64,000 nucleotides of DNA from contig NW_026251722.1 in NCBI RefSeq assembly GCF_025024155.1, positions 186,001 through 250,000 on the forward strand, read 5' to 3'. A program made the position numbers and the translations under genes. This DNA comes from Gamsiella multidivaricata (lineage: Eukaryota; Mortierellomycota; Mortierellomycetes; Mortierellales; Mortierellaceae). Below the pieces are notes generated by a model. That model made no database searches. It saw only the letters and a list, made by a program, of their open reading frames with translations, and was not told where the DNA came from. Shown here piece after piece: positions 50,735-64,000 of the stretch (its first letter is position 1; each line of letters opens with the position of its first letter).

Positions 50735-51100
50735 TTGCGTTTATGTCTGCAGCTGCGTCTTTTGCAATCACTGTGTCCACTCAGAACAACAGCTCCACCA
50801 TACATTGTAATCCATCCGGTGGTCCCTGTTCTGTTGTTCGTTGCGATGACATATGTCCGCCCTATCCTGTTCTCCGAATTGATTGCGTTCGTGACCAGCT
50901 ACACCGACGCGTCCAAGGCGAGGAGTATCGAGCCTGAACCAGTGTGGAGAAGCTACGGGCGGACGATTGGCGTGCTGACGTCGAGTGTGCTTGGCGATCT
51001 GTTCAGTGTCCAGTACCAAAACATTTGTTTTCAGTACTCGATTCGCGCTCGTGGTGTTCTCAACAGCCTCATCTACCGCAAAGCCCTATCACAAACATAG
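50735..51100 (+). pseudogene. ABCC/MRP transporter fragment (TMD1 part)
   Basis: An open stretch from about 50780 to 51100 encodes a piece of ABCC transmembrane domain 1. RPILFSELIAFVTSYTD corresponds to the QPVLLREMLRFVMSYKTD region of the intact gene at 4.4-9.4 kb. YQNICFQYSIRARGVLNSLIYRKAL corresponds to its HQYFHLCFRTGMHIRAGLVTAIYQKSL region. The frame then stops (TAG about 51098-51100), and no nucleotide-binding domain follows within the next kilobase. Upstream reading is in mixed frames. It is a truncated relic, diverged enough from the intact gene to be another family member rather than a recent copy. Confidence 0.65.
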
Positions 51101-51936
51101 GCGGACCACCCTCATTGGCTCGTGAATCACAGTCGCATTGGACCATCATCCCACTTCCCCTTGGACCGCCATATATATCCCTATTGAGCCGCTGTAGCAA
51201 TCTCGTTGACTCGCTTCAGCTCTCGAGCATCTGTTCCTGGTATGTTTTACTGAAAGTGCTAGTAACTTACAGGTTATGCTGCTGTGCGAGGCATTTTGGG
51301 AAGAAGGAAAGGGAATGGTTGACCCATCCTAGGCAATCTTGGGCCGTCACGGTCCCCAGGGCTGTCTTAACGCGGCTCTCGACTGTCCCACCGGACGCGA
51401 TCGCTCGGCTCCCAAAGTGGGACTTGACCTTGGACCAGCAGGCGCTCTCTGTGTGTGCATGTGAAGAAAGCCGCCTCGGAGATAAAAAGCGATTTCGACG
51501 AAGAAACAGAACGTGCCTTGACACCGGTTGACCAGTCATTCATCTGCCAACATGGATACTAGCCACGTAAGTGTGGTTGTAACAAGAGCTCCAGCTCGTG
51601 AAGGAGCAAGCTGCGCAGAAGAACAAATCTGACGTCAAACAAAGAGAGCAGGCAGGTCTCCCACGCCGCTCCACTACGGACTTCTCCACAACCTCGACTC
51701 AAAACACACGGGCGTTGTTCCTGCTCCCTCGCCTTATTTTCTGCTTTCCCGCACATCCCCTTTTTTTCTCGAGTTTGCGGCAATAAGAGTTGTTGGCTCT
51801 TTATTGATCCCATGGCTTTCTGCCGAACACTCGAACATTTTTGTTGACAGTGAACACGTATTGGCGTCAACAATGTGCAAAGGTGCCGAACAAGATATGC
51901 CTTCGAGGGATCCTGGTGAGCAATGGCCGCGAACGA
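51101..51936. other. Intergenic remnant DNA
   Basis: This stretch sits between the ABCC fragment and the nuclease-like gene. A frame near 51400-51530 is protein-like but unrecognised; it may be more transporter debris. No gene is supported. Confidence 0.35.
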
Positions 51937-54765
51937 CTAAAACATATTGTTTCGAGTAGTGGGTGTGACCTTTGATGGGGGACCAGTATCAAACATTTCC
52001 TCCTCATCATCGTCGTATTCAATGCGGGGAGGCGTGTTAAGCAAGACCTCAGTGTCAATGCCATCCAAGAAATTCTGGGAATAAAAGAGACGCGACTTAG
52101 TGTACTGCGCTTCATGATTCATTACTTTGCCTCGCCATCTCTCTCTTGTTCACCGTAAAAAACTTGCCACGAGAGACGCCAGCAGGCGCAAACACGAAGG
52201 AATACGACCGGTATCGTTTTGATCGCAGGGCAAGTAGGCGAAGCATGACTGACACCAGTGGTAGACACCATTCCTGTAAATCATCGTGTGAAGCGTCACT
52301 TTGTGTCCTATAACGATGACAAAAATGGTCAGAAAAGCTCGAGCTCAAAAAAAAAAAAAAAACGCACCAGCTCTGTGACCTCCACTTACCAAAAACTTGG
52401 ACAGCGGCCACCTTGCGAATATCAAATCCTTGGCCAAAGTGTGAGTTGATCGAGTCCTTGCAGAAGTTTGCAAGTTTTCAATGGTCCTCTAGGAACATGC
52501 GCGCGTGGTGCCCTTCCTTGAGAGGCTTGACCTCAACAAAAGCAATCTCCCTGCAACCTCGGCTGATGATCGCGTCTGGCTTGTACCCATTCTTTCGACG
52601 TTCCTTGGGGCCTTCTGTCTCTTTGTTGGCCCAATCAAGTACGTACTTGCCCTTCTTCGGGAAGTAGAGTGAGAAAAGAGTGTCCAAGGCGGCGTGACAA
52701 AAGGTATCCTCTAAATCTTTCTCGAAGCAATGGTACTCCAGGGAAAGCTTCAGAGCCCTAATATACATGAAAGACAAGAAAGGAAACGTAAACGATACCG
52801 CTATCATAGTCATATTATATCCCGCACCTAGGAGTGACAAGATGTACTTACAGCATCTCGTACAGCAGCTTGACGAACTTGAGTTCCTTGGTGTTAACGT
52901 CCACGTCAAAATTTACTCCATCGGACAACTGCTGATCAAGAGTGGCGCAAAGCTGGATGACATTAGAGCTCAGCGTCGCGCGTGGCCATGCGTACAATTG
53001 TCGGAGCTTCTCGTGCACGGTTGGCTGGACTCCAGGCAAGCTCTTCGACATGTCCCAAATATAATTGAGGGATCTAAAGAGAAAAAACATGAAACAAGAT
53101 AATCAAGACGCTCTGTTCTACCACAATATTTATATTGTCTTTGAACAATCCAACCAAATCAAGCACTTACAAAAAGTTGTGGATATTCTCCAGCGTAGTT
53201 CTTTTGTCAAAGTCGCTCACAATGTCGATCGCGATCAGTTGAAGGTTATGGAACGATCGCCCAACATTGATGGATTCGACCAGGTACTTGTATGTGCTCA
53301 GAGAAGCAGAATTGACGTAAAGCGCGGATACATCAGCTGGATCCACAGGGGAGAGTGATGACCTGCGTCCATGGTCGTGTCGCGGACGAGGCGATGATGG
53401 AGACACAGCGGAGTTGTTGCGTGAGGCAGCGGATGGCAACTGCTGGACTGTGCTGCTGATAGATCTATTGACCATCAGATCTGCAAGGTAGATAACAATG
53501 AAAACAAGAGTCAGTACAGCTAACGTTAGGCTTCCCAGAAGCATGAGTACTGCCTATCGTACATAGACATACCCTCCGAAATTTTCTTGATACGTGCCCG
53601 TACACATGCCCGAGGTCATTCCAAACCACCAGGTTGCTTCCCCTTGGAGCCTAAGTAGGAAGATTGTAGTCTTAGGATGAATTACAATCCGAAGCATGGA
53701 TATTTGGATGTGAAAATTGCGGATGAGTCTTACCAGGGGAAGGGCTGCCAATGGCTGGTTCTTTCGACTTCGCAGCAGGCTCCTTGGATGAGGCCAACAA
53801 TGGCACACTTGATGACTTGTGCTCGAGGCGGGTCAATTTCACGGCTATTCGGAAGCGGATCGAGTCGTTCTGGTTATAATAATAACGACAGCTTTCCGGC
53901 CAAAGAATGAAGCATGTAGCTTACCAACTTCCACGAAGACATGTGCTGTGCTAAGCTTTGACAACTCTTGTTCTTACTGTCGGACATTACGCATCATCTC
54001 GGTAATGTGCTCGCGCTATATGCCACAAAGGAATAAAGGAATTGTTACATAACCTGTAGAGTCCTCGTCAGAAAGTCGCTGGCCCACATATTTATGAGCC
54101 CTTTCAATTGAATTGAATACACCCCTTTTTGGGAACATTTTTCACAAGACACCGCGGTCGCGTCTAGTAGTCCACTTGTCACCTATGGCTCTGTACCTTC
54201 GCCGGCGCCGTCATCTCTTTCATAATTGAGAATATAGTCAAAGACATACATGCAGAGTGGATGCGCCTGGCTGTCAGCTTTGTACGTGAAAAAGACAACC
54301 GTATTTACTGAATTGACCTAACTATTTTAAAAATATGTGGACCCGCGACTTTCTGACTGACAATATTGCCGGGCTCTTGGTTCGCACACTTACCGTCGCC
54401 AACCCCTCGTCGATAATTCTGTTGAGATCTTCGATTTTCTCTTTCGCCAGATGGGCACCAATACGCTTCTTGCTCGTGTCATTATGCGTCGTCAGGTATG
54501 GCAAGATCTTTCCCGTCCAAAGACTAATCAGTCGTTCTTTGCTTTGAATGTCCGGAAACTTCTCCATGAATGTCCTGAGTGAAATGCGTCGTGCCGCCGT
54601 CTCATCATAAAAGCGCTTATAGTCGACAGGATTGGCACCTCTTTCTTGTGGTTGTGGAGTATGTTCCGATTCCTCGTGCAGAATGACAGTAGACAAGATG
54701 TTAGTTTCACGAAGGACAAGGCTGATCTTCAACTCGTGGAGTGCGCTCGAGAAGGTTTCGATCAA
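51937..54765 (-). CDS. Multi-exon protein with PD-(D/E)XK-like motif, unknown function
   Basis: Several minus-strand frames joined by plausible introns form one gene, read from about 54765 down to TAG at 51937-51939; both ends are uncertain. Parts in order: a helical segment with TSKKRIGAHLAKEKIEDLN (about 54390-54470); AQVIKCAIVGLIQGACCEVE (about 53740-53830); a Ser/Arg-rich linker (about 53340-53440); LLYEMLALKLSLEYH joined across 52850 to 52760; then the key stretch NGYKPDAIISRGCREIAFVEVKP (D...EVK) at about 52540-52600, which fits a restriction-endonuclease-like core; then VAAVQVFG, spliced to a segment ending in YRNGVYHWCQ; and an acidic end with EYDDDEEEMFDTGPPS. I associate this layout with a multi-copy family in Mortierellomycetes from general familiarity only. 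Integrity is not proven. Confidence 0.5.
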
Positions 54766-54904
54766 GAGAATGCACGCTCAGATTACGCTGGAAGACGCAC
54801 AACCAGCACCCAGGGGCCATCACCGTCGTCCCCCACTTGTCATAGGCAGGGAATGTTGACAGCTACAGAAACCGGCGCGTGGATCACAGCCTCACACATT
54901 CTCC

Positions 54905-55240
54905 TCATAACCGAAAATGTGCATAGCAATTCTCAAGGCGTTCCCCAAGAGTCTGACCAGGAGTGTTGGGGGCCCCGTCCAATCGGAATCGCGAGCAACA
55001 TGGCAAGTGGAAGGAGAATGGACGCTCCATTACACAAGAAGAAGCACTACTTGTTTCCTTATCCATCACCAAGCTCCATTCCTTGCCGTAACGGAATGAG
55101 AGTTGGCTGCGAAATGCATGCATTCCGCGCTGGGTGGACCAGCTTCACACACCGCGTTTTCCGCATCGCGCATGTGCATATCCATCCACAGAGCTTTCCC
55201 CAAGTGTTCGGCTAGGAGGGCTTGGGGACCCTATCGTCCA
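54905..55240. repeat. Imperfect direct duplication upstream of the Crinkler relic
   Basis: A segment near 54910-54985 (ATGTGCATA, then TTCCCCAAGAGT, then GGGGGCCC) recurs in the same order near 55170-55235 (ATGTGCATA, TTCCCCAAGTGT, GGGGACCC). The copies are diverged. They may be relics of a duplicated 5' gene end or promoter. Confidence 0.4.
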
Positions 55241-55553
55241 CATTATTTTGCCATGGTGCTCTTTCCCTAGTCTCCAAACACAGCAAATTACATAAAACGT
55301 ACCTTGGAGGACATGGCGCGTAGTGGAAGATGAAAGTTCGACGCCCTTTGTCTGATGCATGAACCGTCACAATGGTGGCAAAAGACACACGCTGACACGA
55401 AAAAACAGTGGCAACACCTTCTCCCTCATTCCTCATCAGCTCTCCTTCACTTGTTCTCTTCCCTCATTCCCTTCTTTCTACTCAACACATCCACTCACTC
55501 AGTTACTCATTCTCTCGTTCAACCGCGCACCATCACCCAGCTTCACGTCCATC

Positions 55554-57974
55554 ATGTCTCAGCTCAACCTCTTTTGTCTAGTCGATGGTGAATCCACGTC
55601 GAGAGCCTTTCCGCTGTCTGTTCCTTCGACACAAACGGTCGGTGGCCTCAAGAAGCTCATCAAGACCGAGAAAACCATTGCCTTCAGCGACATTGATGCA
55701 GACGAGATCACGCTCTGGCGCGTCTCGATTCCACTTACGGGTGACGACGATGAGCATCCAGATCCTCGACACTCTGAATGAGAAGAGGAAACTGCGGTCA
55801 ACGACTCGCCTCCTCAGGATCTTCACAAAAGAGCCGGCTGAAGAAGCAATCCACATTATTGTGCAGCGACCTTCGCGAGGTAATGCAGCCTTGCTTTCTA
55901 CTGATTAACTCTTTCTCATAGTGTGTCCATTACATGACGACTAATGTAAATATATGTACTCCATGCTCCTATGCTCCCTTTTGTTCAGCCCAATCGCCTC
56001 CTGTCAGCGATTACATTTCTCAGAAGAGGCCAACTGTTGAAGGTGAGAATTCTCCTAAAGGCTTTCGTGTATATGATTCCTGTTGACTTCGTGCTATGTC
56101 TAACCATTTATTATTATGAAATAGAACTGGATTTGCCGAGCAACAAAAAAATCCGTATAACCGAAAGCTGGAGATAATATACGGCCTCTGATGGAAAGGT
56201 TGTAGATTTGCCTCATCCTTGGATCGACTTACTTGCGAGCTCCGAATTCGAACCCGAATCGCGAATAGCATTTGATCACCTCAAGGACGACCTTCGAGCT
56301 GGCGACGCAATCATTATACCGAGTATGGGTCAAAGTCCCAAGGATTTTGGACTTCACGGCCATGGTCGCACACTTTTCGTTACGGAGCAAATGCTGAAAC
56401 TTTGAGAGGATATGCGTGGCGGCCAAGAGCGTACATACAGACGAGTCCTGTCCGGTCCGATAGGCGTTGGCAAGTCGTACCTCTCTTATTTTCTCGCAGC
56501 AAAGGCGTATGCTGAAAGATGGCTCGTCCTCTACATATCAGATGCAGGACTACTGGACACGAAAAGGGAGGGCGAGTCAGAACTGGAGGTGGTCAAGCGA
56601 TTCCTGGCACTCAACAAGGACATTTTGACCGGCGCCGAGTTGGAGATGCTTGTAAACGACTACGATGGCACACAGAGCCTATCAACGAACGCCATTTGGG
56701 TAATCTTCCGAACGCTACTTATGACGAGGGATCGAAAGACACTGTTGCTTGTTGACGAGCATGGAAAATTGTTCGAAAAAGAGCCTTACGTGCCGGTAAA
56801 GTTCAAGTCGCTGAATCCTCTGTTGTCGTACCACTGGTGGGGAGAAGACGCCAAGGGGTCCCGGGTGATTTTCACAGGCACCGCGCACGCCAAATACGAA
56901 ATGACTATCCTGGACGAAAGCTATAGGCGAAGTCAGTGGTTTTTGTAGGACCCTTATCAAGGAATGTATTCTCCAACCTGCTGGACACGTATCCTCGCCT
57001 GAGAACACCAGCCATCAGAAGAGAAGTGACAGAAATCACGAACTGTGTGCCGCGGGAACTTGTGTATCTGTCAGCTGACGCCGAGGATCTCGACCCAATC
57101 TCCATGGACGACCTTCAAAAATGGACGGAAAGCCGAACCAAAGATTTCCTATCAATCGCAAAGACGTACTACGGCAGTCGCACTCCGTTTAGGAAGGAAC
57201 GATTCTACAAAGCCCTCCTACAAACGTTCCTTGGCAGCACTAGCGCAGTCGATTTCGAATGGGACTTCATGGATCTAGGACTCGTTTATCGGAGCAAGGA
57301 TGTCTCCCGGATTGGAACTCAGTACCACATTTTATGCCGCCCCGCCCAGAAGGCTCTTCTTGAGCTGTTCAAGACGCTTCCACTACCTGAGGATACCAAG
57401 AAACGAATTTGAGACGGCACTGTGTCATCAGCTCATATGTGCCACCAAACCAATCGTGCTCAATGCGACAGATCTCAACGGCAGAAACCCGACTATCATT
57501 TCACTGGATTTTTCCCACTGTGATACCCTCCAAATCGACAGGACTTCTCTTGGATCCGGCCACGAAAACGTTCTGACCCGCGGCTACGAAGGATATCCTC
57601 GGTTTGACTTCATGCTTGGACCGCTGTTCATTCAGGCATCCATCAGTGACTTTGGACAACACAATAAGAAGGACTCGGCAGATATCCGCAAGGCCTTCAA
57701 CGACAGGGATAACGAGGGAACGAATCAGATTGAGCGTTACCTAAATGATATGTTTGGTCCCGGTCACTCCGCGAAGATAGAGGACAACAGGTTTGTTATC
57801 ACCAGGGACGGTGTGCCTGTGCCTGGATTTCGTATAGTCTACATCCGTGGCTCTCCCGGCAAACCTGCGCACCGCGAGTGGGTTGACAAGCTCCCTGATC
57901 TTCTACATATCACCTTTGAGGAACTCACGGAGAAACTTTTCAAGAATATAGTTAGTCAGTCCTCCAGGGAGTAG
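55554..57974 (+). pseudogene. Crinkler (CRN)-type effector pseudogene
   Basis: CRN/RHS-type secreted or nuclear effectors combine a ubiquitin-like header, a P-loop NTPase and a nuclease-like tail. Here the header starts at ATG 55554 (LFCLVDGE, LWRVSIP). A second, linker region has two intron-like gaps (about 55880-55990 and 56042-56123). The NTPase has Walker A GPIGVGKS (about 56456) and Walker B LLLVDEHGK (about 56745). The tail (57413-57974) has a divergent nuclease-like fold. The reading frame is broken at least five times: frame changes near 55750-55775, 56930-56945 and 57400-57410, and in-frame stops TAA 56175-56177 and TGA 56403-56405. The domain order is still complete, so inactivation is fairly recent. 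No functional product is expected unless assembly errors explain the breaks. Confidence 0.82.
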
Positions 57975-58225
57975 AACTTTAATGCCTCCTCCAAATAATC
58001 CGAATGTGCATTGCCACGTTTTCTTTGCCACCGCTCCCATCCCTTTCCTTTGCTGTAACTGTGGAGAAAATAAAAAAGAGGAGAAAGTAGCGAAACATGG
58101 AAGCAGTTTTTCACGGTAGTGTATAAACAAGGCCCTACGTTCACTACAACACGTTTTTGCCTCAGTCTTTATTCATCAAAAAGTGCCCATAAACACTACA
58201 CGCTCACTGCGTCGTTGCAATCAAA

Positions 58226-59217
58226 ATGCCGATTCCTAGGACTATCAACAACGCATTCGAGGTGTGTATTTCAAAGCTGTCTCTGGAGCAAACACATATT
58301 GCTTGTATATGAGCATAGTGTCCTCAGCTGTGCTGATAGCCACATCTGAATTCTCACCATGTTAATCTAACCTATCTAAGCGCCGCCCACGTCGGCCAGG
58401 GCGTTTGTAGCTGAGGCAAAGGTTTCTTCCAGGACTTTAAGGATTTCCTGAACAAGAGCAATGTCCTCGATCTGGCCGTAACCTTCATTCTCTCGACTGC
58501 ACTATCCACAGTTGTCAAATCGCTGTAAGCGTCTGGCACTCTCTCGGAGGCACTCCTGACACTTTGCGAGAATCGAAATGCTGACACCTTCTTCATATTC
58601 AACGTCGAGGATATCATCACGCCCATCTTCGGTCTAGGCGACAACAGAAGCTTGGAAATACCTCTAGTTGCAGATATACCACTAGAGCCTCTGCCAGTTG
58701 GACGGAGCAGGTTCATACAAGAAGATGGGGCGAAGCAATTTCTCCATGTTTTTTCTTGGAGTCTAATACCCTCCATATCGCAAATAAAACGCTTGGATGA
58801 TGAATAGTAACCTGGAACTGGGGTCGCTTCCTCAATACTATCATCTACTTTATCCTTATCGGTCTCTTATTGCTCATCATCGTCAAAAGTGAGTTTCTAG
58901 ATATCCGTGTTATATGCTACCGCTGCGATCGTGTGTTCCTTGAGACCTGGACGTCGTATACTTAGTACCTCTTCCCTTCTGCTCACAGTGTCTATGTTTT
59001 GAGACGAAAAACATTTGTCAAAGACAAGGCCTGTGAGTACTGTGGCAGGGCTGCCATCATTGCACTTCCTGGCTCTATCAAGATGTCCGCCGCAAGGTCG
59101 ACAGCGACTTCAGCTGCGGATTTTCACGTCCGGCACCCTTGGAACACAAAGCGCCCTTATGAGAGAAAGCCCGCTAAGACCAATACCGGTATCGGGTCGG
59201 TACGCAGTCGAACGTAG
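58226..59217 (+). pseudogene. MscL-like mechanosensitive channel, probably damaged
   Basis: Large-conductance mechanosensitive channel family: osmotic safety valve, two transmembrane helices per subunit. The first coding exon may be ATG 58226 onward (MPIPRTINNAFE). The next holds the MscL N-helix and TM1 (FFQDFKDFLNKSNVLDLAV). After VVKSL there is an in-frame TAA (58526-58528). The same frame continues to the conserved pore-loop end DIITPIFGL (about 58607). TM2 follows in another frame (WGRFLNTIIYFILIGLLLLIIVK, about 58815-58888), then a last exon with VKDKACEYCG, matching the Cys motif of many MscL C-termini. The stop and a phase mismatch before the last exon suggest decay, although unusual splicing is not excluded. 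Confidence 0.6.
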
Positions 59218-59857
59218 ATGGCATTTCCTATGCGGATCAACAAGCGAACTGGCGGACCTCAACAGATAGGCCTAAACAACAGCTACATAAGCGAAGAAGA
59301 CCAGACCATGAACGGGATCCGCCAGCTTCGCACCTAAACAGTCAGCCCCAACACCCATGTTCTCTGATTTATTCATTTAATGTTAAACAGTGTGCTTCCC
59401 TCATTTTTCGGAGCTGTGCTTCCTTCCATTTTTTTTTTTTTGGAAGTCTATGTGTAATTTGTACGAGGCAACTGTCTATCTTGACGCCCAGCGGTCCAGT
59501 AGCCCAGCAGTGCACCCCGCAAGTGAGGAAACACGCTCAGTCCTCTGCGTCAGACATGCCTGCGCTTAACCCCGGATGATCCTTGCTGCCCTGTGCTTCC
59601 TTTCTTCAGTGCGTGTGTGGGCAAGTGGATCTCGAGGTCCCCCGAGCAGCGAGTCGTCATGTGACAGCCAAAGCTGGCTCCCCTATTCCCTTTTTCGCCT
59701 TTCCAAGCTGTCAGCCAGCTATTGCGACCTTCAGCCCTTCCTTATCCTCTTTCCTCATCATTCCTATCCCTCTCCTGTCCTACAGCACCTTTTCTGTCAC
59801 TCGCCTTCACTTCTGCTCTTTGTATCGCAGATCGCGTTCTCTTTTCCCCGGACACGA
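59218..59857. other. Intergenic region before YME1
   Basis: Pyrimidine-rich DNA (59670-59850) leads into the YME1 start and is probably its promoter and 5' UTR. A short T run lies at about 59429-59440. No other gene is seen. Confidence 0.45.
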
Positions 59858-63125
<3,268 letters not shown>

Positions 63126-63365
63126 GAGGAAATGGTGGAGAAAGCTTTTTTATTTTTTCCATTGTATTCCATCGTTTATAAGTAGGAGTTGAGCCATAGA
63201 AACGAATAGTACGCGTACACTCCATTCCATTGCATCTGTAGGGTAGTTTTTCTGGCTATGCTACAATTTTATTGAATGGTTTAAGACGCGGGGATGGTGT
63301 AGTAAAATTACATGTAACTGATTGAGAAAAGACGAAAGAAGGATGCGGAGTAAACTTTTTCGTTA

Positions 63366-64000
63366 TCATACGCCTGCATCGGAGGCAGAAACCACCTTGT
63401 AACCGTCTGAGGTCCTTTGACGTCCATGATTCTGACCGCCGAGAACGCTAGAGCGTATGTTGGCTGCACGGCCGCTTCGGATGACACCCGTGCTCTCACT
63501 TGACCGGGTCTTTTGTGGCATGGCCCTTGATGACCGATCTGCAGGGATGCCATCGAAGGTGTCCATCAATAACTCAGCAGTCTCATCGAATCCATATCCG
63601 TCACTGTACATACTTGCAAGCGCTGCGCCCTGCTGTGAAAGATGATGTCCACTGTTGGCGCTGTTCTGGTTGCTGTTGTTGCTGCTATTACTGCCGCTGC
63701 CTGAGCCGTTATTGCTGCTGCCAGGGTTGCTGTTGCTGTTTGAGCTGTCGCTCCTGTTGTTAGAGTTGCTGCCCTGACCGTCTCCAGATCCGGACTGTTG
63801 GTTGCTGGCTCCGCCCAGCAGGATAGGCTCCATCTCCTGTTGCATGCAGACGTATTCGCCACCAAAAATCATGATCCCGGCAGTGGTACCATTGAGGGCC
63901 CACCAGAGGAAGGTGGTAGGGAGGTGATCGGAGTAAAGGGATGTCATGATAACGTGGTAGAGCAGCAGTGTGAGCGAGAAGTCAAGGACCAGGCGTGCAC
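63366..64000 (-). CDS. SYS1: SYS1-family Golgi membrane protein (5' part beyond window)
   Basis: SYS1 is a four-helix trans-Golgi protein that recruits the small GTPase ARL3/ARFRP1. The visible part begins mid-protein at the window edge with RLVLDFSLTLLLYHVIMTSLYS, followed by TTFLWWALN and GEYVCMQQEMEPI, the conserved family end (WW and ExxCMxxEMEPI-type). After that the protein carries an unusual about 130-residue tail: a Ser/Asn/Gly/Gln run encoded by trinucleotide-like repeats (about 63655-63790), then a basic, Ser-rich end. Known SYS1 proteins usually stop soon after EMEPI, so the tail is an extension. Start and first helices lie right of the window. Confidence 0.85.
   Translation of the reverse strand, partial: ARLVLDFSLTLLLYHVIMTSLYSDHLPTTFLWWALNGTTAGIMIFGGEYVCMQQEMEPILLGGASNQQSGSGDGQGSNSNNRSDSSNSNSNPGSSNNGSGSGSNSSNNSNQNSANSGHHLSQQGAALASMYSDGYGFDETAELLMDTFDGIPADRSSRAMPQKTRSSESTGVIRSGRAANIRSSVLGGQNHGRQRTSDGYKVVSASDAGV

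Overview
This window looks like nuclear DNA from an early-diverging filamentous fungus, most likely Mortierellaceae (Mucoromycota). The basis is many short GT-AG introns of about 80-130 nt, intermediate base composition, long A/T runs between genes, and the mix of families: SMG1 and UPF2, a Crinkler-type effector relic, an MscL-like channel and a verprolin. The genus is inference. I see no rRNA, tRNA or CRISPR. Gene models were built by hand from reading frames, splice sites and phase agreement.

Layout, left to right. 1-4.4 kb is gene-poor, with two small inverted-repeat elements and one short Ser/Thr-rich ORF. 4.4-9.4 kb (-) is a full-length ABCC/MRP transporter. 10.3-11.5 kb (+) is an AlkB-type dioxygenase. 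12.1-13.4 kb (+) is an unrecognised coiled-coil protein. 13.6-14.9 kb (-) is a small verprolin/WIP. 15.4-23.9 kb (-) is the SMG1 kinase, and 24.0-29.0 kb (+) is UPF2. 30.2-30.6 kb (+) is a small secreted-protein ORF broken by a frame change. 30.7-37.5 kb (-) is an SET9/SUV4-20-type methyltransferase extended to about 2,062 residues with PWWP-like and Tudor-knot/chromo-barrel domains. 38.1-41.9 kb (+) is ATG9. 42.1-43.7 kb (-) is a peroxisomal short-chain reductase ending in SKL. 43.7-47.5 kb holds nothing I can support as a gene. 47.5-48.9 kb (-) is a Gln-rich intronless ORF. 50.7-59.2 kb is an accessory, partly decayed block: an ABCC fragment, a multi-exon protein with a PD-(D/E)XK-like motif, a Crinkler pseudogene and a damaged-looking MscL-like gene. 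59.9-63.1 kb (+) is the mitochondrial i-AAA protease YME1, and 63.4 kb to the edge (-) is SYS1.

The main points are these. (1) SMG1 and UPF2, two partners in nonsense-mediated decay, sit head to head with about 0.1-0.25 kb between their first coding exons. (2) The H4K20-methyltransferase-type protein carries in one chain a PWWP-like reader, which fission yeast supplies through a separate protein (Pdp1), plus a C-terminal Tudor-knot domain and a short motif repeated three times. (3) Conserved housekeeping blocks alternate with an accessory block of dead or dying effector-like and membrane genes. (4) Several genes begin with extremely short first coding exons (3, 7, 9, 27 and 36 nt), so automated start calls here should be distrusted.
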